64,000 nt of DNA from Branchiostoma floridae (lineage: Eukaryota; Chordata; Leptocardii; Amphioxiformes; Branchiostomatidae). The stretch covers positions 11,019,942 to 11,083,941 of the forward strand of contig NC_049986.1 in assembly GCF_000003815.2 (NCBI RefSeq). The letters are read 5' to 3'. The position numbers and the translations under genes were made by a program. The notes beneath the pieces were generated by a model. The model saw nothing but the letters and a program-made list of their open reading frames with translations, was not told the DNA's origin and did not search any database. Of this stretch, positions 32,775-43,785 are shown piece by piece (the first letter of the stretch is position 1; the number at the start of each line of letters is the position of its first letter).

Positions 32775-35700
32775 TTAGCTGGGCGCGTACATGCGAATTA
32801 TCGGTATTAACTGTCCACAGTGAAGGCACGACTGATATAATTGCCCCGGATGCCCTGCTCCCGCGTTCCACGTGTTCAGCGGCCATGGTGTCCCTACATT
32901 CCACTCTGCTGCATTTACTGTGTTCACTGTTGGTACTCTCAAGTAGCCTGGTTGTCCACCTACATTATATGTGAGAGTCCGTGGTGGTCTCCTATTTCGT
33001 CTTGGTCTGTTCTCTTCTGCTTCTGCTGGGTCTGGAATATCCTCAGCACCCTGAGACACACAGGGCTGGTCCTCAGACTCAACTTCAACATCAGTTTCTT
33101 CATCCCTTTCACTACCTGTACTTCCTCTCTGGTCTTCTTGTTCAGCTCCAATTTCGACTCTGTTGTCTGCAAGTTCTTCTTCCTCATTATCACTCCTCTT
33201 GTCCTCTCTTTGAGGTGTTTTCTCTTCGCTTTGTTTGTCCACTGGAACCTCTAGAGGCAGTCCGTCACACGGTAGTAGCATATTTCTATGTAACACTCTT
33301 GACCTTCCTTCTCTGCATTCTGGGCGTACCTCATACACTGGAATATCTTTCCCCTTCTGCTTCACAATGATGTGGACTTTGTCCTCCCAGTGGGAACGCA
33401 ACTTGCCCGGTCCTCCTCTGTCCGTCATATTTCGAACAAGGACCCGGTCACCACTGGACAGACTGAGACCGTGCACCTTTCTGTCGTACTGCTTCTTCCC
33501 TTTTGCACCTGTTTTCCTGGCATGCTGACTCGCAATCCTGTAGGCCTCCTGCATGCCACGTTTCCATTTCTTGACATACTCAGGATACGATTGAACCTCA
33601 TTCTCCTTGTCTTCAATCCCGAACATAAGGTCCACTGGCAGGCGGGGGTGATGTCCATACAACAGAAAGTGAGGCGAATACCCAGTGCTCTCATGTCGGG
33701 TGCAGTTGTACGCATGAACCACTTTGTTAAGAGACGCCTTCCAATCTGTTTTCTGGGATTCTGGGAGAGCACGTAACATCGCTAGCAAAGTCCGATTAAA
33801 CCTCTCCACCTGACCATTCCCCTGGGGGTGATACGGGGTTGTTCTCGAGGGCGACACTCCACTCAGCTGATGTAGGCGTTGAAACAACCTATTTTCAAAC
33901 TCTGCTCCCTGGTCATGGTGAATCTTGAGAGGGTACCCAAATCTAGGAATGAAGTCATTAAAGAGCTTCTCTGCAGCTGTTCTCCCTGACTTGTTCCTGG
34001 TTGCATATGCTTGAGCGAACCGTGTGAAATGGTCCACGACCACCGACATGTACTCGTAGCCACCTTTGCTCCTTTCAAGGTGGACATAGTCAATGGACAC
34101 CAGTTGTAGCGGCTCAGTGGTGATGATGTTAGTAAGTGGGGCTTTGTCTGGAATGTTTGGCTTCCGGCGCTTAATGCACTGACACTTGGAGGTACAGTAT
34201 TCAACTATGTCTCTCTGCATCTTTGGCCAGTAGAACCGTTGTCTTGCCAGGCTGACAACCCTGTCTGCTCCCAGATGGCCCATTTTGTCATGTAGTTCTT
34301 GGTACACAATGTTTCTATATTCCTTCGGGAGCACTACTTGCAGTACTGGACCAGCTCTCCGGCGGAGAATGCCCTCATCATCGATCTGCAGCTTTTTCCA
34401 CTCCCGCATGTATTCTCTTGTACCAATTGAGTTGTCTTGCCTCTCTCGGGTAGTGGGATTCCTCCCCCCTTCTTTCAGCTGTATCACCTTTCTAATGGCC
34501 GAGTCCCGACGTTGCGCTTCACCGATCTCCTTCTTGCTCAATGGTCCTATACTTGCACTCTTGTCTTCAGGTGGTAGACTGTCAATGTTCGTAGTGATAG
34601 CACTTATCCATGTGGCATCTCCTTGATCCACTGCCTGCATGGCCTGGGTGGTGGCACTCAGTACATCACCACTCACTTCTTCTGTGCAGGTAGCCATAAA
34701 CTGCTCAGCATCTCCTGGACTTGGTAATCTTGACAGCACATCTGCATCTGCATTGGCTTTCCCAGGTCGGTACTTGATGCTGAAGTTATAGTCCACCAAC
34801 TCTGCCACCCATCGGTGACCTGTCGCATTCAACTTGGCCGTGCTCAGAACGTAGGTGAGTGGATTATTGTCGGTATATACTTCAAAAGATGGGGCGTAGT
34901 ACAGGTAGTCTCGGAACTTCTCAGTAATGGACCACTTGAGAGCCAAGAACTCCAACTTCCCCGAGTGCATGTGGTAATTCTTCTCTGCCGGTGACAGTGT
35001 CCGTGAACCATATGCAATCACCCGGAGCTTGCCCTCTTGCTGTTGATATAATACTGCGCCCAAACCATTGGCTGATGCATCTGTGTGCAGGATAAATGGT
35101 TTCTCAAAGTCAGGGTAGGCCATCACAGGTGGGCTGGTCAGTTGTTCTGTCAGTTGATTAAGGATATCTTGGTGTTCCTCAGTCCACTGGACTGGTTGCT
35201 TCGCAGCACTGTCCGACAGCAGGTCGTACAGTGGTTTAGCAATTCTACTGAAGTCCTTGATGTACGTCCTGTAGTACCCGAGGAACCCAAGCACCCGTCG
35301 TACATCTCCTACAGTAGTGGGCTTCTTGTCTCTGATTGCCTTGACTGCTGCTGTATCTTCTGGATCCATCGTGTACCCATCTGCAGTGACTAGCTTCCCG
35401 ACATACCTCACCTGTCGTCGGAACATCACACATTTCTTTGGCTTCAACTTACAGCCATGTTCCTGGAACCTGCGCAACACTCTCCTGATGCGCTCGACAT
35501 GTGACTCAAAGCCTTCGCTGTAGACCATGGTGTCATCCATATACGGTTCGCATATTTCATGGCTCAAGCCCTCGAGCACTTCTTCCATATGCCGTTGGAA
35601 TGCTGGAGGCGCGTTCTTTAATCCCATGGGGACGCGAACCCACTCATAGAGTCCGTATGGCGTTACAAATGCTGTGTATTTCCTACTTCCTTCCTCCATG

Positions 35701-36396
35701 TACCCCTGATGGTACGCCTTTCCTAGATCCAGTACAGAGAACCATGTGTTTCCCTTCAACCTGTTGAGCACATCTTGAATCCTCGGGAGGGGCTGGCGAT
35801 CTGGCACTGTTTTCTCGTTCAGTGCCCAGGTAATCAATACATAGTCTCATTCCTCCATCCTTCTTCCGTACGCACACCATTGGTGATGAATATGGTGATT
35901 TGGATTTCGTGATCCATTCTTGGTTAATCAAATCTTCGATATATTCCTTAACCTCCTTGTACAGTGGGGTGGGAATTGACACATAATTCTTCTGAACAGG
36001 TTCTTTATCAGTCAGGTTGATGTTTAACTTGAGCCCCTCCATGCTGCCAATGTCCTGGTCATCCCTCGAAAAGGCCTGACACTCTTCCCTCAGCATCTGT
36101 CTAACGATCTCTTCTTGATCCTCTTCTAAGTGGGAGAGGTCTACCGGTGGATCCCACAATTCCCCCAGCTCATTACTCGCCTTCCTCACTGTGTTCACTT
36201 GAACTGGCTCTGACTGCGGAGATTTTTCAGACTCGGAATCTTCAGACACTCTCTGCAGCTCAATGGGAACTGCTGACCTAATCGTCTCAACTCGACCCAG
36301 AACCGTTTTCGCTGGGAGGTGAATGTCGTACCTGCTAGTGTTGGTCACCGGTACTTTGACCATTCCAGATGGGCTGACTGATGTAAGGACAGATCC
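32775..36396 (-). pseudogene. Ty3/Gypsy-type pol, frameshifted
   Basis: Two overlapping minus-strand frames encode one pol polyprotein. The upstream part (to 36396, then N) ends in the reverse-transcriptase fingers with YSSPMVCVRKKDGG. Just after the CIDY motif at ~35830 the frame shifts by one base, and the rest (32775-35837) continues. It has the RT palm with YMDD; RNase H with the TDAS motif; an integrase zinc-binding region (His-His-Cys-Cys); and an integrase core with the three catalytic acidic residues ([29 protein letters not shown]). A charged, repeat-free tail follows. The order RT-RNase H-integrase is that of Ty3/Gypsy elements. With a single frameshift it is either recently inactivated or contains a sequencing error. 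No restored sequence is given. Confidence 0.9.
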
Positions 36397-37320
36397 NNNN
36401 NNNNNNNNNNNNNNNNNNNNNNNNNNNNNNNNNNNNNNNNNNNNNNNNNNNNNNNNNNNNNNNNNNNNNNNNNNNNNNNNNNNNNNNNNNNNNNNNNNNN
36501 NNNNNNNNNNNNNNNNNNNNNNNNNNNNNNNNNNNNNNNNNNNNNNNNNNNNNNNNNNNNNNNNNNNNNNNNNNNNNNNNNNNNNNNNNNNNNNNNNNNN
36601 NNNNNNNNNNNNNNNNNNNNNNNNNNNNNNNNNNNNNNNNNNNNNNNNNNNNNNNNNNNNNNNNNNNNNNNNNNNNNNNNNNNNNNNNNNNNNNNNNNNN
36701 NNNNNNNNNNNNNNNNNNNNNNNNNNNNNNNNNNNNNNNNNNNNNNNNNNNNNNNNNNNNNNNNNNNNNNNNNNNNNNNNNNNNNNNNNNNNNNNNNNNN
36801 NNNNNNNNNNNNNNNNNNNNNNNNNNNNNNNNNNNNNNNNNNNNNNNNNNNNNNNNNNNNNNNNNNNNNNNNNNNNNNNNNNNNNNNNNNNNNNNNNNNN
36901 NNNNNNNNNNNNNNNNNNNNNNNNNNNNNNNNNNNNNNNNNNNNNNNNNNNNNNNNNNNNNNNNNNNNNNNNNNNNNNNNNNNNNNNNNNNNNNNNNNNN
37001 NNNNNNNNNNNNNNNNNNNNNNNNNNNNNNNNNNNNNNNNNNNNNNNNNNNNNNNNNNNNNNNNNNNNNNNNNNNNNNNNNNNNNNNNNNNNNNNNNNNN
37101 NNNNNNNNNNNNNNNNNNNNNNNNNNNNNNNNNNNNNNNNNNNNNNNNNNNNNNNNNNNNNNNNNNNNNNNNNNNNNNNNNNNNNNNNNNNNNNNNNNNN
37201 NNNNNNNNNNNNNNNNNNNNNNNNNNNNNNNNNNNNNNNNNNNNNNNNNNNNNNNNNNNNNNNNNNNNNNNNNNNNNNNNNNNNNNNNNNNNNNNNNNNN
37301 NNNNNNNNNNNNNNNNNNNN
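36397..37320. other. Assembly gap (924 N) inside the retrotransposon
   Basis: Expected to contain the rest of the gag zinc knuckle, the protease and the start of pol. Confidence 1.
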
Positions 37321-37321
37321 G

Positions 37322-38374
37322 TCACCACATTGAGAAAACGCCATCCAGAGTATTTGTATCTGTAGTGTTTACTCTGGCAGCACTTCTCTTCTTCTCCTCT
37401 CTCTCCTGGTTGTCAATCACTGCCCTGCCCACTTTCTCCAACAGCTCAACATCCGTGGTCCCACACTTCCGGTCGAGGTGAGGCTGTATTTCCAGCCTGA
37501 TTGCATCATCACTCAGGCCAGTCAGGACTGCCCGCAGGAACATGGCCTGCACAAGACCTGCGCTGTACAACTCGTCTTCTTCTTCATTAGCCTCTATAAC
37601 TCGGTCCCTCAGATCCATCATTCTCATCAGGAAGTTCTGGGGAGACTCCTCGTTTGCCTGTTTCCCCATGCTCAGCTTACGATACAGGTCAGTAGCTGTA
37701 CACTGTGGACACTGGGCCTTCACCACCTGCTCGACTGTCTCCAGGTCCATTTCCTTACCTTCCAGGTAAGAACGGAGGGCTGATTCTGCTGGGATGGCTC
37801 TAATCACCGCGTCTACGACCTCCTCCTCTGTATATCCCTGCTTCAGGCCACTGTTGACCTGGTACGTGAGGGACTTGAAGCTGAGGGTACCCACTTGGCC
37901 GATTATTTTGAACTCCTTCCTGCTCACATGGTGAGGTGCAGCTGGTCTAGTGTTAGTCTTCCAGTGGGTCTTCCTGACAGTGTCAACCCCTCCAGCAACT
38001 GATCGAGTGTTAGTGTTCCATAGGGTCTTCCTTACAGTGTCAATCCCCTCAGGTGACTCCAGGTGGTCCAACCTTCCTCCTAATTTCTTAACCTCTGTGC
38101 AACACCCCGTGACAACATTTGCTAGGTGAGTAGTGGCATCAACCAACTCTTTCACGGTGACTTCAACACTATTCTTATTCAGCTGTAGCCCTGGTGGCGT
38201 CTGGGAATGGAGGGGATAAGGCCCGCTTAACTGTGGAAGGTCGCTAGGTTTCGTCATATCAGACTGTCTCTTAGGCTTCACATCAGATGTTGTGGACTGT
38301 TTTGGACGTAGGAATTCTTCCACTGATCTTGTTAACTCCTCTACCGATTCCATTTTGATTCCACCTTGCGCCAT
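37322..38374 (-). CDS. Gag-like capsid protein of the Gypsy element
   Basis: The first ATG in the frame is at 38372-38374, after an in-frame stop, giving about 350 residues ending with TGA at 37322. The central part, rich in Glu and Leu (residues ~150-330, with ESPQNFLMRMMDLRDRVIEA and LRAVLTGLSDDAIRLEIQP), has the helical pattern of retrotransposon capsids: adaptor of tail plus multimerisation. At the end, another frame overlapping by about 20 bases reads QCGD before the gap, which could be the first half of a CCHC zinc knuckle. That would imply another frameshift or the normal gag-pol frame change. Its neighbour is pol on the same strand. Confidence 0.75.
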   Translation of the reverse strand: MAQGGIKMESVEELTRSVEEFLRPKQSTTSDVKPKRQSDMTKPSDLPQLSGPYPLHSQTPPGLQLNKNSVEVTVKELVDATTHLANVVTGCCTEVKKLGGRLDHLESPEGIDTVRKTLWNTNTRSVAGGVDTVRKTHWKTNTRPAAPHHVSRKEFKIIGQVGTLSFKSLTYQVNSGLKQGYTEEEVVDAVIRAIPAESALRSYLEGKEMDLETVEQVVKAQCPQCTATDLYRKLSMGKQANEESPQNFLMRMMDLRDRVIEANEEEDELYSAGLVQAMFLRAVLTGLSDDAIRLEIQPHLDRKCGTTDVELLEKVGRAVIDNQEREEKKRSAARVNTTDTNTLDGVFSMW

Positions 38375-38434
38375 TCTTCCCTTTGTATCTCTTCCCACAA
38401 CAACAGTTCTTATCGGTACGGTCGCCCTCCCCAC

Positions 38435-40001
38435 TTATTCTCGTCTCATGGGCGCCGCCATCTTTGTTGTGAAACCGGAGACACTAACCTCTGACCTCTC
38501 GTCCCACGTTCGGTCGCGTCACGTGACCGTTTCGGCGGGAACTTCCGTCAGACGACCTTTCTCTCTTGCCGCTTCTCTCAAACTTCACGGGCTGTTACCG
38601 CGCCATCCGCTCCGTTTTTCCTGGAACTTTTGATCTCGGTAGAACCTCCATTTTGTTACCCTCGTTCTGTCCACTTTAGATGATGTTTAGGAAGCCCAGA
38701 GGTGACACAAGAGCGACTAGGAGACTGGAGTTGAAACGACGTGAACTGATGTTTATTCCTTTTTCCGGCTACTGCCAGGACGCATGCGCGTCGGCCCAGA
38801 CACATGCGTGTCGGCCCGGACTATCCCATTATCCATAAAGGGGGTTATTTCTACATGGCAACACAGGCAATGAAGTGGTAACGGGAGGGGGCCATACTTC
38901 GACACCCGTTCTAAGTGGATGCGCATGGCTTTTGTCAATGTACATTTTACAGTGAACTCATCAAAAACAAGTTAAGATCTTGTATGCATCTATATAACTG
39001 TTATTGAACCTGTACAGATATATATTTAATTTAACGGTAGCGTTCCGCACGGTACTTTGACAGCGCACGAAACTTTCGGCAGGTTTTCGGCTTGCGTCCT
39101 AGCAGAACGTTCCAACACAAAAAAGGGGTCCAAACTCCGACATAGTAACAACCAGACCATCGCCGTGCATTTTTAAACAACTTATGCAAATAGAATAGCA
39201 CTTAAAGTCTTCATTATAATTTTTTTGTACCAAATATGGGTCATATTTTGTATTACGCGACTTATTCAACTACGGTGTGTTAAAACGTTTACCTCTCACG
39301 GTGAGACCACTGTTTACATAGATTGTGATGGCATTTTTGCTTTTCGGCTTCCTTGATTGCCTTTTCATCCTGTCTTTTGGCTGCAGCAATGGCTACGGGA
39401 TTTTTTTAGTCGGTAGGGATCGATTTTTCTTGAATGTTTGTCGCTCTACGGACGGGTTGACTGAGTTCAACGTGTTGAGCATCGCTCGGCCGCCGGCGTG
39501 CGTGATAGTAAAATGGCGGGGCCCCGACTGGGTGAACGTTGTGGCATCATTTTAGCTCCGTTTATCCAACCCAGTTAAAGGCAAAACAGAACACAGGTAT
39601 TATTTTTCGGAAGGCTAATAAACATCATTTCTATGTATGGTGGTATTTTTTCACATGTCATATTTTGCGAAGAATAATTCAAGAGTTTCCCGGGCCATGG
39701 TCTCGATACGTTCGCTCGTCAACTTGCACGGAAGGCGTCAAACTTGTGCAAGTTTTTCAATCGTTATCTGTGGGACTTGCTAACTTCGACACATACCCCG
39801 CCTTTGTAGTTATTTACAACAAGGTTTAGTCTACAGCTAGTGTACTTCTCATGTGCAGGCATCTATGCATTTCTCCGCAACAATGATTTTTTTAAACCTG
39901 ACGAAGTTTGGACCCCTGTCGAAGTATGGCCCCCTCCCGTTAACGTTTATACCTTCTAAATAAATTTCGAATGATGATGAGAGTAATATGTTAACGTTAC
40001 G
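38435..40001. other. Upstream flank of the retrotransposon, no gene
   Basis: The 5' LTR and leader of the element should start here, but no LTR pair was found. Features seen: the repeated GACGCATGCGCGTCGGCCC / GACACATGCGTGTCGGCCC pair at 38779-38818 and a 26-base exact inverted match between 38878-38904 and 39917-39942. No host exon was recognised. Confidence 0.5.
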
Positions 40002-40101
40002 NNNNNNNNNNNNNNNNNNNNNNNNNNNNNNNNNNNNNNNNNNNNNNNNNNNNNNNNNNNNNNNNNNNNNNNNNNNNNNNNNNNNNNNNNNNNNNNNNNN
40101 N
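40002..40101. other. Assembly gap (100 N) upstream of the protease
   Basis: Placeholder gap. Upstream exons of the serine protease, including any signal peptide, may be in or beyond it. Confidence 1.
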
Positions 40102-41791
40102 CCGTCATCTGCACTTCCCTGTGGGACTTGTCCCTGTGGGCGGGAGGGACAGGCCCCGGTCGCGCATCGATGGAGGCACCGACTCGAAAAAAGGGGCATG
40201 GCCGTGGCAAACAGCGCTGTTTCTAAAGACAGAACAGGTATGGGCTCAGTCAGTATCCCTGTATATGGCCACCATGCAATGCCCAGTTGTTGATGACAAA
40301 GTAAAGCATGTAACAGACAAAACATACTTGTGAAATACGTCATCGCTGGCGTCACTACGTTAAACAGCCCAGTTTGGTCCAGTCCCGCTAATGACAAAAG
40401 GTGTGCCTTTGATCATCTACAGCGTTTGCTACATGAAAGCTTACTGTCGCCATTCCTACCTTCTATTTGCAGGGAAACAACAAATATTTCTGTGGCGCTT
40501 CTCTACTGAAATCAGGATGGGTCGTCACCGCCGCGCACTGCATCACGGGAGAGGTGTATCGCCACGGCAACGTTGACACCGACATTGTTGTAGGTTTAGG
40601 TACGTTTGTTTTCAAAAAAGTTGGTCTGTAGTTTATTTCTACTATTACTTAACGTATAGATACCACTATATCTGTTTATTTAATGATATTCGAATTATCT
40701 TGTTCTCTTCAATGTATCGACTAGAATATCAACTTGTTAGGTTAACGTCATACGAAATCATTTTCCAATTCCATTCAGGTCTAACTGAAAGGTCCCTGCC
40801 TGGCACTTCAAAGACCGCGCAAGCCCAGTATGTACCTGTGAAGAAGGCGTACATCCATGAAGACTATGACCGTTACAGTGACGCCTTTGATTACGACATC
40901 GCGCTGTTAGAGCTCCGGGACGCAGTCGTGCTGGGACCATGGGTTAGGCCCGTGTGTCTACCCGCAAACGTGCGGCAAGGTAACCATCAAGTCAAGATCA
41001 AGCAATGACTTGGCTGCGCAAAATTCATTTTCATACGAAATGAAGTTATAGAAAGCTATATAGTAGAGTCCTCAGCTAACCGACATTTATCTCACCACAG
41101 TCATCCTTCAGTGAGACATCTGGAGCCGCATAGATATGGGTAAATACGGTCGCTCGCCCACTCGGGGGTTCCTGAGTTGTAGTGGCCATGTTCTATGAAC
41201 TTTTATTCAGCCTACCAATAAAAGTTCTAAACTGAATAAAAGGCTGAATAAAAGTTATATATAAACTGGAACTATGCAGCTACAGTCTTTAGTACTGAGG
41301 GGTGACTGCGGTGCGATAGATGTCGGTTAGCCGAGTGATAAGTCCGCCACTCTACGATGTAAAGTTAAAGAAAACTGTTTTGATTTTTTTCAGGACTGAG
41401 GATGAGTGAGGTTGGCACGACCGGTACCGTTGTTGGGTGGGGTCGTCTTGGCGACGGGGACACGCCCACCGCCCAGATCCTGCAGCAGATCGCCCTGCCC
41501 GTCCAGTCCCACGGCACGTGTGAGCGTGCCATGGAGGCCGCGGGCCGGCCCACCGCACACTACACCTCCCGGATGTTCTGCGCGGGAGACCTCGCGGGAG
41601 GGCGGGACGCCTGCCCTAGCGACTCGGGCGGACCCTTCATGGTGTCCCGCGGGAACGACGGGAGGACCCGGTGGTACCTGGCCGGGGTGGTCAGTACGGG
41701 AACTGACCAGGGCTGCGGGCGACCCGGTCAGCTCGGACTGTACACCATGGTGGCCAAATATCTGGACTGGATCCACAGTATTATCAACTGA
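40102..41791 (+). CDS. Trypsin-like serine protease, catalytic domain, 5' end missing
   Basis: Four exons with GT-AG borders join in frame: 40102-40237 (starts at the gap), 40473-40599, 40779-40979, 41394-41791 (TGA). The activation site is R|IDGG at 40163, followed by the peptidase S1 landmarks: GAWPWQTALF; TAAHC with catalytic His57; FDYDIALLEL with Asp102; VVGWGRL; DACPSDSGGPF with Asp189 (trypsin-like specificity for Arg/Lys) and Ser195; and the C-terminal GLYTMVAKYLDWI helix. Cys residues for the usual disulfides are present. Oddly, the residue before Asp194 is Ser instead of the near-invariant Gly193 of the oxyanion hole (codon AGC at 41618-41620). This may reduce activity. Upstream regions are not visible, so accessory domains cannot be judged. 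Confidence 0.9.
41071..41335. mobile_element. MITE in the protease intron 3
   Basis: CTCAGCTAACCGACATTTATC at the left is mirrored by GATAGATGTCGGTTAGCCGAG at the right, with an inner AATAAAAGTT repeat. It lies between exons ending 40979 and starting 41394. Termini are similar in style to pogo-like elements. Confidence 0.6.
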
Positions 41792-42936
41792 CGTGTCGTC
41801 TGAGCTAAATATTAAGGGATGGTGATGACACAACCATACATAAGCATCACTAACTTGCAAATATCTATGTCTACCTTCATTATATTATTTTTGTTCCGTT
41901 TCTTCATATTTTTCCGCTTCTACGAACAAATAAGGTCAATGATCTTGATTGGACGGCTGTTTACTAAACTATATGATTACGGAGAGTATCAGACACCCTG
42001 TGTTGCTCGATTATTACATTATGTAGCAAGTGGTGGGACAGAGCTGGAGGAGCTGGTCACAATGAATGTGTTTGAGTACGAATAGACAGAGCAGTAGTGT
42101 GTTTGTCTAGATCATTATATATTTGCTTGAAAAATTGCCTTTCTAGTTGTTTAGTTGTTGATCACACAATTTAAATAGCTGCATCGACGAATTGCTAAAA
42201 ACTGAAAATATTGGCAAGCAGAAGAGTGATTTTTTTACAGTAATTCCTTACCTTTTCACAGTTCTGTATACTCTCAGGAATGTGCATGGTATGGTATTTT
42301 GGTACAGAATTGGCAATGAGACCATTCATTAAAAAGACAGCCAAGCTGACTTGTGAGTTGAATGGAATGTTGTTGGGTCATCAGACACATGCATGTTAAA
42401 GAATCCAACACACACACGCACGGACGCGCACACACACACACACACATATTGAAACACACACGCACACAAACACAGCACTGTGAAACATAGAAAATGACAC
42501 AAAACGCCGTGCAAAATAAGTCTGACGCACACATCTGCTTGGAGATTATATAACAGATACAAGTATGTGGTATTTACAAAAGTGCTCATCGGCTGTCACG
42601 GTTCAGCACACCTGTTCAAGGCAGTGTGACGTCAGCGCAACCCGCAGGACTAGTTTTTCTGTGCCCCCAGGTGTTACAGCCAGTGCAGCCAGGGACGAGC
42701 TACTGTGAGAAGGCGTCCTTAAGTGTCCTTGTCTGAAAACGTCAAGAAACCAAGGTAGGACAAGGACTCAAGCCCGGTCCCTCCTATACCAGATACTGCA
42801 GTGTCCATCTTCTGTCACAGAGTCTAGCAAAGACACGGCGAAATCTGTCTCCAGTCTTTTGTCCTACCCGAAGGGTATTTTGGTGACTTGGGGTGAGATT
42901 TTGGAACGTTGACAAGCGCAGCTCTGTGCACCAGCT
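41792..42936. other. Intergenic spacer with CA-repeat
   Basis: No gene was recognised. It contains a (CA)n-rich tract at about 42410-42475 and the presumptive 5' untranslated region of the SLC7 gene near 42700-42936. Confidence 0.6.
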
Positions 42937-43650
42937 ATGCTGTCGGTCGGCGCACGTCGGAAGCACCGTCTGCCCGTGAAGGGGACGGGAGTCAACCGGC
43001 AGTTCGTTGAGCTCGAGAAGCCCGTCGCCTTGAGGCGCAACATCGGGGTCTTCAAAGCCATGAACATCGTGGTCGGCTGCACCATCGGCGGCGGTATCTT
43101 CATATCCCCCAAGGGTATCCTCATCAACTCTGGGTCTGTCGGCATGGCCATGATTGTGTGGAGTATCTGCGGCGTGATTACCATGCTGGGGGCGCTAAGT
43201 TACATCGAGCTCGGCACCACCTTACAGAGGTGCGGCGGCGACTACGCTTACATAAAGGAAGCGTTCGGACCGATCCTTGCCTTCCTGCGACTGTGGACAC
43301 AGATGATCATTATCCGCCCTGGAGTGATAGCTGTCCTTTCTAGAACAGCCGCTACCTACTGCGTCAAACCGTTCTTCGAGTACTGCGATCCGCCGGCCTT
43401 ACCGGTCAATCTGCTGGCTGCAGCCATTATAGGTAGGTATGAGTGGTGATGGTTTCATACTATGAGATAATGTGCAAAAGGTAAACATGATCCATCAAAG
43501 GAGATGATTTAGACGATCTAATCCAAACCACGCACATTTTTATTTACATAGTTGCTGCAAATGATACATCGTTGGCACTAAAATACTACTATCGGGTTAT
43601 TAAGACCGTAATCTGATCATACGTAAGAGATAGAAACTGGATAGTAAGTA

Positions 43651-43734
<84 letters not shown>

Positions 43735-43744
43735 TTTCTCATGA

Positions 43745-43785
<41 letters not shown>

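Noticed and set aside
35830-35837. Programmed frameshift in pol
   Set aside because: The shift falls inside the conserved reverse-transcriptase fingers just after CIDY, with no slippery site or ORF boundary; mutation or sequence error is more likely.
37322-38434. Gag start at 38434
   Set aside because: The codon there is GTG directly after a stop; the first ATG at 38374 is preferred.
42274-42589. Cysteine-rich minus-strand frames
   Set aside because: They are translations of the (CA)n tract.
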